64,000 nucleotides of DNA, taken from contig CAWAEC010000006.1 in the NCBI GenBank assembly GCA_963781155.1, forward strand, positions 372,001 to 436,000, given 5' to 3'. Shown here in pieces: positions 25,565-34,724 of the stretch. A program made the position numbers and the translations under genes. Below the pieces are notes generated by a model. It ran no database searches. It saw only the letters and a program-made list of their open reading frames with translations, and was not told the DNA's origin. The stretch comes from PALSA-693 sp963781155 (lineage in GTDB: Bacteria > Actinomycetota > Acidimicrobiia > Acidimicrobiales > Palsa-688). Numbering within the stretch: the stretch's first letter is position 1; each line of letters starts with the position of its first letter.

Positions 25565-26062
25565 GTGAGCACCGGCTACCAGATCCTGGTGATGCTGCAC
25601 CTGCTGTGCGTGATCGGCGGTTTCGGGGCTGTCGCCTACAACGGCCTCTACCTGAGTCTGGCCCAGCGCCGGCCGGGAGGCGAGGGCGCGAACGCCATTC
25701 TGGAGGTCAACACCCTGGTGTCGGGCCTGGCCGAGCTGCTCATCTATGCCGCCCTCTTGTTCGGAATCGGTGCGGTCACCGCCAGCCACTCGGTGGTGAA
25801 ATTCAGTCAGGCCTGGGTCTCGGCGGCCTTCGCCATCTATTTGGTGGATATCGCCATCCTCCATGGTTGGATCCGCCGCTATCAGCGTCGCTACACCGTC
25901 CTCGCCCATCGGATGGAGGAGGTCGGCCCTGCAGCAGGGGGCCGCCCGGCGGAGCTGGGTGAGCTGGAGGGACTGGAGAAGCGGGTCGCCGTAGGGTGGG
26001 GGGCGTTCAACGTTCTCGTTATCGCGGCGGTCTATCTCATGGTCTTCAAACCGGGGAAGTGA
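25565..26062 (+). CDS. DUF2269-like integral membrane protein
   Basis: A 165-residue protein with four hydrophobic helices (QILVMLHLLCVIGGFGAVAY, LAELLIYAALLFGIGAV, WVSAAFAIYLVDIAILHG, AFNVLVIAAVYLMVF). The N-terminal HLLCVIGGFG pattern resembles DUF2269. Function unknown. TACGGT at 25552-25557 lies 7 nt before GTG 25565. The stop overlaps the next start (TGATG), so the pair is likely cotranslated. Confidence 0.7.
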   Translation: MSTGYQILVMLHLLCVIGGFGAVAYNGLYLSLAQRRPGGEGANAILEVNTLVSGLAELLIYAALLFGIGAVTASHSVVKFSQAWVSAAFAIYLVDIAILHGWIRRYQRRYTVLAHRMEEVGPAAGGRPAELGELEGLEKRVAVGWGAFNVLVIAAVYLMVFKPGK

Positions 26063-26868
26063 TGCATCCCATCGAACATCTGCGCCACGTGGCCCGGGCA
26101 ACCGGCGCTGACCCGGCCCTGGTGGCGAGCGAAGCGGCGACCGCGCTGGCGCAGATGGCCTCGCTCGACCCTGCCGGACTGGTTCCCGCTTGCCGGCGAT
26201 TGGTCGAGCGCCACCTCACCTCAGGTCCGGTGTGGTGGCTTTCGGCGCGTGTGCTGGGCGCCGACGACCAGCGATCGGCCGCCCGGCAGGCCGCGGCGGA
26301 GCTCGACGACGACCGCACCGCCCGGCAGCTCGCCGCGGTTCTCCCGGACAACTCGTCCGCCCTTGTCTTGGGGTGGCCCGACCTGATTGCGGAAGCCCTG
26401 CGCCGGCGCGGCGACGTCGAGGCTCTCGTGCTCGAGGCTGGTGGGGAAGGCGCCGCGCTCACCCGCCGGCTCGTCGACGCCGGTAACGACACCGCCCTCG
26501 TGGCTGACGGCGCAGTCGGATCGGCGGCCGCTGTCGCCGAGCTGATCCTGATCGAAGCCCACGTTGCCGGACCGGCCGGCGTGCTTGCGACACCGGGGTC
26601 CCTGGCCGCGGCGGCGGTCGGAAGCCACCTGGGAACCGAGGTGTGGGCCGTGACCGGAGTGGGGCGAGTGCTACCGGAGCGGATGTGGGATGCCCTGGTG
26701 GCCCGGTTCGACGAGACCGGGGGCGAGCCGTGGGAGCGGCCGGTCGAGCTGGTTCCTGCCTCCTTGATCTCCACGGTCGTCGGCCCGGAAGGTCCGCTGC
26801 CAGCCGCGGAAGGATTGGCTGCCGCCACCTGCCCGACGGCACCGGAACTGCTGCGCCTGTCGGGTTGA
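26062..26868 (+). CDS. eIF2B/ribose-bisphosphate isomerase-like hypothetical protein
   Basis: A 268-residue protein. The N-terminal helical half and the C-terminal Rossmann-like half (ALVADGAVGSAAAVAELILIEAH, then LATPGSLAAAAVGSHLGTEVWA, then VPASLISTVVGPEG) resemble the eIF-2B alpha/ribose-1,5-bisphosphate isomerase superfamily, in which the paired Asp and Gly-rich loops bind a sugar phosphate. The resemblance is partial; actinobacterial proteins of this type are unassigned. Translationally coupled to the DUF2269 gene. Confidence 0.6.
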   Translation: MHPIEHLRHVARATGADPALVASEAATALAQMASLDPAGLVPACRRLVERHLTSGPVWWLSARVLGADDQRSAARQAAAELDDDRTARQLAAVLPDNSSALVLGWPDLIAEALRRRGDVEALVLEAGGEGAALTRRLVDAGNDTALVADGAVGSAAAVAELILIEAHVAGPAGVLATPGSLAAAAVGSHLGTEVWAVTGVGRVLPERMWDALVARFDETGGEPWERPVELVPASLISTVVGPEGPLPAAEGLAAATCPTAPELLRLSG

Positions 26869-26925
26869 GCCCGGGCTGTACCGGGGATTTGGTCGAGGCC
26901 AAGCAGGCAGCCGTAGCATCCGGTC

Positions 26926-27861
26926 ATGTCCGAGCGCTCCCGCTACCTTCCCCGGCGATCGTGCCACGCTGTCCCGGGGTCCAACGGGAAATTCCTTGCC
27001 AAGGCGCCCAGCCTCCCGGCGGACATGTTCTTCCTGGACCTCGAGGACGCAGTCGCACCATTGGAAAAAGAGGGAGCTCGCGCCAAGGTCGTCTCCGCAG
27101 TCGGTGACCTGGATTGGGGTGACGCCGTCGTCTGCGTGCGTGTGAACGCCTGGGATACCAAATGGACTTACGGAGACGTGATTGAGGTAGTTGGGAATGC
27201 CGGGCCCCGGCTGGATGAGGTCATGCTGCCGAAGGTGCAGACCCCGGCTGAAGTGGTGGCCCTGGACCTGTTATTGACTCAAGTCGAGATCAATTGCGGC
27301 CTGCCCCCGGGGCATATCGGCATCGAAGCACAGATCGAGACGGCCCGCGGCCTGATCAACGTCGAAGAGATCTGCGCGGCGTCGCCCCGTCTGGAGACGG
27401 TAATTCTCGGTCCGGTCGACTTCTCGGCGTCAATCGGGATGCCCTCACTGTCAGGGGGGTTGCTGATCCCTGAATACCCGGGCGACTACTTCCACTACGT
27501 GTTCATGAAAATCCTGATGGCGGGGAGGGCCAATGGCCTTCAAGTGATTGACGGCCCGTACGTCAAAATCCGCGATCAGGAGGGGTTCCGAGAGTACGCC
27601 CGTCGAACGCAAATTCTCGGGTTCGACGGGAAATGGAGTCTTCACCCGGATCAGATCCAGATACTCAACGAAGTGTTCTCTCCCACGCAAGAGCAATACG
27701 ACCGGGCCTGGGAGGTTCTCGACGCCTACCGGGAGGCCACGGAAGGCGAACGCAAGGGTGCGGTCATGCTCGGCGACGAGATGATCGACGAGGCGTCCCG
27801 CAAGGTGGCCGTCATGCTGGTATCCCGCGGCGAGCGGGCCGGGATGGTGCGTGGCGGCTGA
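26926..27861 (+). CDS. HpcH/HpaI-type CoA-ester lyase (CitE-like, malyl/methylmalyl-CoA lyase candidate)
   Basis: A 311-residue TIM-barrel lyase. FFLDLEDAVAP holds the metal-binding Glu/Asp region, VCVRVNAWDT the substrate Arg, LPKVQTPAEV the third strand, IEAQIETARGLINV the second metal Glu, and GFDGKWSLHPDQI is the CitE signature. Such enzymes cleave malyl-CoA or beta-methylmalyl-CoA to acetyl- or propionyl-CoA and glyoxylate. The neighbouring Mcd-like dehydrogenase and MaoC hydratase make the ethylmalonyl-CoA pathway the best guess. TAGCAT (26914-26919) lies 6 nt before the ATG. Confidence 0.83.
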   Translation: MSERSRYLPRRSCHAVPGSNGKFLAKAPSLPADMFFLDLEDAVAPLEKEGARAKVVSAVGDLDWGDAVVCVRVNAWDTKWTYGDVIEVVGNAGPRLDEVMLPKVQTPAEVVALDLLLTQVEINCGLPPGHIGIEAQIETARGLINVEEICAASPRLETVILGPVDFSASIGMPSLSGGLLIPEYPGDYFHYVFMKILMAGRANGLQVIDGPYVKIRDQEGFREYARRTQILGFDGKWSLHPDQIQILNEVFSPTQEQYDRAWEVLDAYREATEGERKGAVMLGDEMIDEASRKVAVMLVSRGERAGMVRGG

Positions 27862-27931
27862 GCCAGGGAGCAGCGCCGGCCCAGCGCAGGCCCAGCGCAG
27901 GCCCGGCGCCGCCCGGCGCCCCCCTACGGTC

Positions 27932-28196
27932 TTACCGGCCCCTTCCCGGCGCCCGGCGTAGCCCGGCCGCCCGGAGTCTGCGTACCAGCTGTCTGCTGCT
28001 GACCGTTTCGGCCCCGAGTTCGATGGCGCGCTGGCGAGAGTCGGCGGGGACGTCGTAGTGGTCGCCCTGGAACACCCGACGGGGTATTCCCAGCCTGGAC
28101 GCGAAGAGATGAAGTTCTTCGTAGCTGTGATCGCTGGCCAGATGTGCCCAGTATCGCCCCTTCCATTGCCAGCCGTGCTTCGTCTACCAGGATCAC
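27932..28196 (-). CDS. DUF4031 protein, one-base frameshift near 28175
   Basis: Not visible as one ORF. GTG 28196 starts VILVDEAR, and after one extra base (the CGG before CTGG) another frame reads WQWKGRYWAHLASDH, then LHLFASRLGIPRRVFQGDHY, DVPADSRQRAIELGA and VRRLRAAGL up to TAA at 27932. This is the complete DUF4031 pattern, a small nuclease- or hydrolase-like domain of unknown function of about 85-90 residues. The start overlaps the dehydrogenase stop (GTGA), so it is the operon's second gene. The frame break is probably a sequence error. Confidence 0.75.
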
Positions 28197-29798
28197 GAAT
28201 GGTTTCCGGACTTCTCGATCAGGCGCCGGGCGACGACCTTGAGGGCCAGGGTTTCGTCGGCGCCTTCGAATATCGACAGCACCCGGGCGTCGACGAACAG
28301 CCGGCTCACGGGAAACTCTTCTGCGTAGCCCATGCCCCCGTGAATTTGCATCGCTTCCCTCGTGACCCATTCCGCCGCCCGGCACACATAGGCTTTTATC
28401 ATCGACGCGGCCAGGGCGCCGCTGTCTTTGGCCATCAAACGCGCGACCGTGTACATGTACTGCCGGGACGCCTGAATGATGGCGCCCATGCGCCCCAGCT
28501 TGACCCGGGTCAACTGGTAGTCGCCGATTGGATGGCCGAAAACGCGCCGGCCCGCCGCGTAGGCGCCAGCCGCCTCGTAGGCGGCCTGCATCACCCCGAC
28601 GGCCCGGGCCGCGGTTTGCAGCCTGCCGTTCTCGAACCCCTCCATTTGCAGGTAGAAGCCCCGCCCCAGTCCTTCCTCGCCGCCGATCAGGTTGTCAGCC
28701 GCGACCCGCCAACCGTCGAAGGACAGCTCGTACGAATGCATTCCCCGATAGCCGATGGTGTCGATTGGACGTCCCTCCAGGCGGCCGCCGCCGGGCTGGG
28801 TAAGGACGAAGCCGTGGCCGTCCCCTCGTTCTTTGGGTACCACGAAAATCGACAACCCCCGATGGCCGAGGCTCCGATCCGGGTCTGTCCGCGCCAATAG
28901 CATCAGGACATCCGCTCGCGCCGCGAACGTGCACCACGTCTTGGTGCCGTGGATCAGCCAATCTCCGTCACCTGCCGGACTGGCCGCCAACGCGATGCCC
29001 GCGACGTCGGACCCGAAGTCGGGCTCGGTCACGGCCACGCCGGCCATGACCTCGCCCGTAGCCAGCCGGGGGAGCCAGGTTCGCTTTTGCTGTTCCGTGC
29101 CGCCGCGCAAGAGGGCCCGGGCCAGGATCTCGGGGCGGGTGATCAACGATCCCCCAGCCCCAAGGGAGGCCCGTGACAGCTCCTCGGTCGCCACAACCAT
29201 GCCCAGATAATCGTGCTCGCCGCCCGTGGCGTAGCCACCGTAGGCCTCCGGGATCGACAGCCCGAAGGCGCCCAGCCGGCCCAGGCCGGCAATGATCTCC
29301 TCGGGGATGTCGCTGTTGTGGCGGTGAATACGCTCGGCCACCGGACTGATGCGTTCTTCGGCAAAACGGCGAAAGGTACTTGCCACCAGTTCGAAGTCGG
29401 CGTCGAGGTGGCGAGGACCGTCGACGCCTCCGAGGGACGCCACCCATTCCGGATTGCGATGTGCCGACAGAAAATCGGCGGCCGGCGCCAGGGCTCCGGG
29501 CTTCGCGCCCCACCCAACCTCGCGTCCCACCAGCCGGGCGGCAATATCCGAGAGCACCTCCGCGGCGAACGCGGTGGCCAGAGCCGCCTCGGTGGGGCCG
29601 CGTTCGCCGTACTCGAGAGCGGCTCGGGCTGTTTCGGTGGCCGCCGCGCTGTGGGCCAGGTCGTACGCCACCACCTGCTCGGTGTCTGCCGCGGCTCGGG
29701 TTTCGAGCACCCAGATGCCGGGCCGCATTCTCGACAAGCGTCCCAGCCAGATCGATCGCAGCCCACGCCCCGGCCATATCAGGGGGGGATGCCGGCAT
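28193..29798 (-). CDS. Methylsuccinyl-CoA dehydrogenase-like acyl-CoA dehydrogenase, N-terminal frame break
   Basis: About 535 residues, much longer than ordinary ACADs (380-400). A helical N-terminal domain (QVVAYDLAHSAAA, RAALEYGERG, LVGREVGWG) precedes the ACAD core with VAVTEPDFGSDVAG, the flavin-binding IHGTKTWCTFAA and the C-terminal IHGGMGYAEEFPVSRLF and FEGADETLALK (catalytic Glu region). Such N-terminal extensions are typical of (2S)-methylsuccinyl-CoA dehydrogenase of the ethylmalonyl-CoA pathway. A TAGCCT box (29810-29805) 6 nt before ATG 29798 and the sequence MAGAWAAIDLAGTLVENAA in that frame indicate the true start; a one-base shift between about 29700 and 29660 then joins the main frame. 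Confidence 0.78.
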
Positions 29799-29847
29799 GG
29801 ACGGAGGCTACCCGCAGGCACGCGGCGACGCCGGGGTAGGACCCCGG

Positions 29848-30510
29848 CTAATCGACGGCCGTCACCGCCCTGCGGGCCACGACCGTCACCAGGGGCGGCA
29901 GCAACACGGCCTCACTGCCGGGGGGCACGCCCGTCATCGCCTCCAGGTAGTCGGAGACGGGCCCGGGACCGAACCATGCCGGCGCCTCGGCCCAGGCGTC
30001 GACGAGGTCCAGGCCCGCTTCGACGGCCAGCGCCGGGAGCAGCGCACCGACATCAGGATGCGGGACGCCCGGCATCGACAGGGGCCGACCCCCGATGCGA
30101 CCGGCCGTGCTGACCGGTTCCTGCGCGACTACCCAACCCCCGGGCCGGACGGCGGCCCGCATCCGCCGCAACACGACGACAGGGGAGTGAACGTGCAGAA
30201 GGACGAAGCGACAGAAGGCGAGATCCAGCGGCTCGGGCAACGTCAGCTCCTCGCCGGCCTGCGTCAACGCCACTACTTGCGCCTGGGCCGCGGCCGCGGC
30301 CGCGGCTGCCACTTCATCTCGCCGGGCCGGATCCGCGTCGACCGCATAGACGCGGCCGTCGCGGCCGACGACCCGGGCCAGGGCGACCGTCACGTCCCCG
30401 CCACCGGCTCCGACATCCGCGCATTTCCAGCCCTCGCGCAAGCCGAGGCGGTCAAGTGCCGTCACCAGCGGCCGGCGGTATACGTCGTTGCGAAGCTCGA
30501 GGTCCATCAC
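29848..30510 (-). CDS. Class I SAM-dependent methyltransferase
   Basis: A 220-residue methyltransferase: KCADVGAGGGDVTVALARV is motif I, VYAVDADPARRD motif II, LDLAFCRFVLLHV motif IV, RPGGWVVAQEP the post-III strand. The substrate is not predictable. GTG 30510 rather than ATG 30507 is favoured because TAACGT (30523-30518) is 7 nt upstream. It sits between the two CoA-ester genes and points opposite to the MaoC gene; whether it belongs to that pathway is unclear. Confidence 0.82.
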   Translation of the reverse strand: MMDLELRNDVYRRPLVTALDRLGLREGWKCADVGAGGGDVTVALARVVGRDGRVYAVDADPARRDEVAAAAAAAAQAQVVALTQAGEELTLPEPLDLAFCRFVLLHVHSPVVVLRRMRAAVRPGGWVVAQEPVSTAGRIGGRPLSMPGVPHPDVGALLPALAVEAGLDLVDAWAEAPAWFGPGPVSDYLEAMTGVPPGSEAVLLPPLVTVVARRAVTAVD

Positions 30511-30555
30511 ACCGGCGACGTTATGGCGTGACCGGCGTCGCTAGCGTGGCCGGCG

Positions 30556-31068
30556 ATGACGACTTATGAGCGTCCGTTTGGCCGGTACTTCGAGGACTTC
30601 CAGGAAGGGGACGTCTATCGGCACTGGCCCGGCAAGACAATTACAGAATACGACGACCACCTGTTCTGCATGATCACCATGAATCACCATCCTCTCCATA
30701 CCAATGCCTGGTTCGCCGAGCACGAGACCGTCCATGGCCGCAATGTGGTGGTGGGCAATCTGGTTTACAGCGTCGTGCTCGGCATGAGCGTTCCCGACGT
30801 GAGCGGCTCATGCATCGCCAATCTCGAAGTCGAAGAACTGACCCACTCCAAGCCGACCTTCCACGGCGACACCATCTACGCGGAGACGCGCGTCCTGGGA
30901 AAGCGGGAGTCGGCCACCAAGCCGGACCGCGGCGTCGTCACCGTCGAGACCAAAGGGTTCAACCAGCGTGGGGAAGAGGTCTGCTACTTCCGCCGCAAGG
31001 TGCTGGTGTGGAAGGAGGCCGGCGCCCCGGCTCGGCGCCGTCCCTATGGTGATGACGTCTGGGGTTGA
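30556..31068 (+). CDS. MaoC-family hydratase (mesaconyl-CoA hydratase candidate)
   Basis: A 170-residue single hot-dog domain. YFEDFQEGDVYRHWPGKTIT is the MaoC entry, and the (R)-hydratase catalytic region lies in FCMITMNHHPLHTNAWFAE, with Asp replaced by Asn-His as in the branch of MaoC proteins linked to mesaconyl-CoA hydration. VVGNLVYSVVLGMS follows. Together with the lyase at 26926 and the dehydrogenase at 28193 it suggests the sequence methylsuccinyl-CoA, mesaconyl-CoA, methylmalyl-CoA, glyoxylate plus propionyl-CoA. TAGCGT is 8 nt before the ATG. Confidence 0.82.
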   Translation: MTTYERPFGRYFEDFQEGDVYRHWPGKTITEYDDHLFCMITMNHHPLHTNAWFAEHETVHGRNVVVGNLVYSVVLGMSVPDVSGSCIANLEVEELTHSKPTFHGDTIYAETRVLGKRESATKPDRGVVTVETKGFNQRGEEVCYFRRKVLVWKEAGAPARRRPYGDDVWG

Positions 31069-31078
31069 CGTCCCCGGC

Positions 31079-32020
31079 ATGACAAGACCGGCCACTCTGA
31101 ACGCACGCAGGCTTTCTCGTCTTCGGGCGGGCATCGTGAAGTGGGCGGACGAGAGCCGCCGCGACCTGCCCTGGCGGCGGACCCGGGATCCATGGGCGAT
31201 TCTGGTCAGCGAGGTGATGCTGGCCCAGACACAGGTGGTCGCGTCATCCCCCGATGGGAGGCCTTTATGGCCTGCTGGCCGACGCCGACCGCCTGCGCTC
31301 GAGCGCCGCTCGGGGACCTGATCTCCGCGTGGACCGGGCTCGGCTACAACCGGCGGGCCGTCTTCCTGCACCGGACCGCCGTGCAGTTGGTCGAACGTCA
31401 CGGTGGCGTGGTGCCGGCCGACGAGAGGGCGCTGCTGGCGCTGCCCGGCGTTGGTTCGTACACAGCGCGAGCGGTGCTGGCGTTCGCCTTCGACCGGCCG
31501 GTGGGCGTGATCGATACCAATGCCGCCCGGGTGCTGGCCCGGGCCGTAGCCGGCCGGCGCCTGGCCCCGGCCGGAAGCCCAAGAACTGGCGGACCGGCTG
31601 GTGCCGCCCCGGACGTCGTGGGCATGGAATCAGGCCATGCTCGATCTGGGTGCCACCGTGTGCACGGCGCGCAGCCCGCGTGCCAGTCGTGCCCGCTCGG
31701 CCCGCGCTCGCCCCGACGGTCCGACCGGCCGACCGGTCTGCGCCTGGGCGGCAGCCGGCGGCCCCGACCCCGCGGTCCGGCTCGGCCGGCACCTCTCGGC
31801 CCCAGTCGAAGTTCGCCGGGTCAGACCGCCAGGGTCGGGGTCGCCTGCTGGCCCACCTCGCCGCGGCCGCAGTCGGGGCTCGGGCGAAGTACGCCCGGCT
31901 GACCTCGCCGCGGCGGCCGGGTGGCCCGGCGAGCCGGATCGGGCGCTCGCTGCGGCCCGCAGCCTGGTGGCCGATGGACTGGCCGTGGCCGGTCCGGACG
32001 GCACGCTCCGGTTGCCGTAG
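31079..32020 (+). CDS. mutY: MutY-type A/G-specific adenine glycosylase, broken by several frameshifts
   Basis: The start (ATG 31079) reads RRDLPWRRTRDPWAILVSEV and MLAQTQV, the MutY N-terminus. One base is missing near 31243, after which PRWEAFMACWPTP, GLGYNRRA, the HhH LPGVGSYTARAVLAFA and the catalytic Asp region VIDTNAARVL follow. An extra G near 31572 shifts to TSWAWNQAMLDLGATVC; the next frame carries ACQSCPL, the Fe-S cluster cysteines, and later ones SKFAGSDRQGRGRLL and the C-terminus ending at 32020. At least four breaks, all in G/C runs. MutY removes A opposite 8-oxoG. Probably one intact gene of about 310 codons with poor sequence. Confidence 0.8.
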
Positions 32021-32157
32021 TACCCGTAGTACGTGGTAGTGGTCGCCCCGGCCCGCCCGTGTCGGCTGCGCCACGCCGAACGTGGCATCTGTCACACCGA
32101 CCCTATCTGGTGCGCGAAGGCCTGGATAGGCTCGTCAACGAGCGACGGGGGTGTGCG

Positions 32158-32989
32158 GTGGAAGTGACATTCTACGGGGTGCGGGGATCGTGCCCCTGCC
32201 CATCCGACGCCCACCGGCGCTACGGGGGGAACACCGCATGCGTGGCGCTCACTGTTGATGGCGAGCCGCCCATCGTCTTTGATCTCGGAACCGGACTGCG
32301 GTCGTTCGGCGAAACCCAGCCGCCTGGATGGCACCTTCCGGGGCACGGCGCTGCTGACCCATCATTCATTGGGACCACGTCCAGGGCTTGCCGTTCTTTC
32401 CCGCCCGCCGACCGGGTGGGAGCCCGTTTCGACGTGTTCGGCCCGCAGCAGGAAGAGGGGACGCTGGCCGAGGTGCTCGACGACTTCATCCGCCCTCCGT
32501 GTTTCCCCGTGACGTGCTCGGAGCTGCGAGGCGACATCGTCTTCCACGACGTCCTCAAGGACGACTTCACTGTCGGGACCGCCCGGGTGATGGTCCGGCC
32601 CGTTCCTCACTGCGGTCCGACGGTTGGCTTCCGGGTGCAGTGGGGCGGGGCGACCGTGACCTACATCAGCGACCACCAGGCGCCGCTCGGACTGGATTCG
32701 GTCGCGGACAGCGTCCTCGAGCTGGCCGATGGCGTCGACCTGTTGATACACGACGCCCAATACACCCGGTCGGAGTTCGCGGAGAAATCCCACTGGGGCC
32801 ATTGCACGATTGACTATGCGGTGCAAGGTGGCCAGACAGGCCGGGGCCAGGACGAGTGGTGCTGTTCCACCATGATCCCTCGCATGGCGACGACGTCGTC
32901 GACCGGCTGCTCGCCGATGCCCGGGCGGAAGCCGGTGCCGGGGTCCCGACGTCCTGGCCGCGTTCGAGGGTCTGCAGCTCACTCTCTGA
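32158..32989 (+). CDS. Metallo-beta-lactamase-fold hydrolase, frameshifted
   Basis: GTG 32158 begins VEVTFYGVRGSCPCPS and GNTACVALTVDGEPPIVFD, typical of the PhnP/RNase Z-like branch. The metal motif is recovered only by shifting frame near 32360: THHHWDHVQGLPFF, close to HxHxDH. DVFGPQQEEGTLAEVL, YISDHQAPLG and HWGHCTIDYAV follow in the first frame; then LFHHDPSHGDDVVDRLL and LAAFEGLQLTL occur in two further frames before TGA 32987-32989. At least three single-base breaks. About 275 codons when repaired. It should be a zinc phosphodiesterase or related hydrolase of unknown substrate. Confidence 0.75.
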
Positions 32990-33289
32990 GCCGGCGTCGT
33001 CCTTGGCCGAGTGGCAGGTCGGTTCGGACGTCTGGGTCGTCGACCAGGCCAGTGCGGCCTTCCGTCTGGCGCAGCAGGGCGGCGAGTGTCCTCCTCGTTG
33101 TCGATCCGGATGACGATTACGTGGCCCTCCCCGCCACCGGCTCCGGCCGGCTGGCGGTGATGGTGGGGCATCTCGACGACGTCGGCGTGCGCAGTGCGGC
33201 CGAGGAAATGGCCGAAAGAGCTTTTCGAACGTCAACCGCAGCCTCGTCCGGGGTGGGCCGGCGAGGGCCGGTAGGCCTAGCATCCGCCC
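32990..33289. other. Unassigned 300-bp stretch, possible coding remnant
   Basis: No gene can be supported. Plus-strand frames contain WVVDQASAAFRLAQQGG and, after a shift, LLVVDPDDDYVALPATGSG and MVGHLDDVGVRSAAEEMAER, which read like protein, so a small frameshifted gene is possible. The only other visible feature is TAGCAT (33278-33283) that belongs to the next gene. Confidence 0.3.
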
Positions 33290-34339
33290 ATGAAGATCGC
33301 CACGACCCTCAGCTATGCCGGCGGCTTCAAGGAGTCTGTCCGCCAGGTCAGCGAAATGGAGAAGGCCGGCCTGGACCTGGTCTGGATCGCCGAGGCGTAC
33401 GGTTTCGACGGCCCCAGCCTGATGGGGTACGTGGCCGCACTCACCGAGAGGGTGGAGATCGGCTCGGGGATCCTGCCCATCTACACCCGAACCCCGACCC
33501 TGCTGGCCATGACGGCGGCAGGCGTTGACGCCCTGTCGGGCGGCCGCTTTCACCTGGGCCTGGGCGCGTCCGGACCGCAGGTGATCGAGGGCTGGCACGG
33601 GGTCGCCTACGACGCCCCGCTCGGGCGTACCCGGGAGATTGCCGACATCTGCCGGCAGGTGTGGGCTCGCGACGAGCCCCTGGTCTACGACGGCCGCTAC
33701 TACCACCTGCCCTTGCCTGCCGGACAGGGGACCGGCCTGGGCGGCCCCTCAAGATCATCGCCCACCCGGTTCGGCCCCGGATTCCCATCTGGGTGGCGTC
33801 GCTCGGCGACAAGAACGTGGCCCTGACCGCGGAGGTGGCCGACGGTTGGCTTCCGATGCTGTTCATCCCGGATCAGGTCAAGGAAGTGTGGGGTCCGGCC
33901 CTGGCCGACGGGTCGGCCAGGCGGGCGCCGGGCCTCGACCCGCTGATGATCTCGGCCGGCGGGCCTCTGGCGATCGGCGAGGGCGACGAGATTCTCCGGC
34001 TGCGCGACCTGGCCCGACCGAGCGTGGCGCTCTACGTCGGCGGCATGGGGGCGCGGGGCCGCAACTTCTACAACGACCTGGCCTGCCGGTACGGCTACGA
34101 AAAGGAAGCCGCCGAGATCCAGGACCTGTACCTGGCGGGCAACAAGGACGAGGCGGCCGCCCTGGTCCCCCAGGAGTTCCTGGATCTCACCTCGCTGATC
34201 GGACCGCGGGGCTGGGTGGCGGAGCGGGTGGCGGCCCTGCGGGAGGCGGGGGTCACCCACCTGCAGGTCACGCCGATCCCCACCGGCGACCAGACCGCCG
34301 GCAGTCCTGATCGAAGAGGTAAAAGAGATCGTCGGATAG
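33290..34339 (+). CDS. F420-type LLM-class oxidoreductase, two frameshifts
   Basis: A luciferase-like monooxygenase-fold enzyme of about 350 residues: MKIATTLSYAGGFKESV, GLDLVWIAEAYGFDGPS, RVEIGSGILPIYTRTP, then GGRFHLGLGASGPQVIEGWHG, a hallmark of actinobacterial F420-dependent LLM enzymes. A missing C near 33742 shifts the frame before PLKIIAHPVR and PIWVASLGDKNV; another shift near 34302 gives the natural end VLIEEVKEIVG at TAG 34337-34339. It likely uses F420H2, but the substrate is unknown. TAGCAT is 6 nt before the ATG. The breaks look like sequence errors. Confidence 0.83.
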
Positions 34340-34421
34340 CCGCCGGCCGCTCTCCCGCTCGCTGGGGCCGCGGCTGCGGGCGCCGAGCGCGGCGTGTGAG
34401 GCGGACGAATAAGCTGCCCCC

Positions 34422-34591
34422 ATGCGACCGATCGCCCTCAGGCCCCGGGCGAGTGGCTTTTCGCCGTGCTGATGGCGGCCTCGCCGATCGTCGGAAGCTT
34501 CTGGGTGACGCCCGACGTGACCCGGTGGATCGTCTTCGGGGTGGGGGTGGCCATGGTGCTCGGGACGCCGCGGCCGCGGCTCGGCCGGTGA
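34422..34591 (+). CDS. Small two-helix membrane protein, frameshifted
   Basis: ATG 34422 starts MRPIALRP; after a one-base shift near 34443 the frame reads GEWLFAVLMAASPIVGSFW, then RWIVFGVGVAMVLG and ends LGR at TGA 34589-34591. About 56 residues with two hydrophobic helices. Such tiny membrane proteins are common in Actinobacteria and unassigned. Too short and broken to appear as one ORF. Confidence 0.5.
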
Positions 34592-34724
34592 AGGCCCACA
34601 ACCTGACGAGTCCCCCGATCCGTCGTTGGCCGGCGGTTGAGACCGCTGTTTCGTTCCTGGAAATTGTGATAGCTGCTATCTCCATCATCGATTAGGTCGA
34701 TGAACGGCAGTAAGGTGCCGGGCT

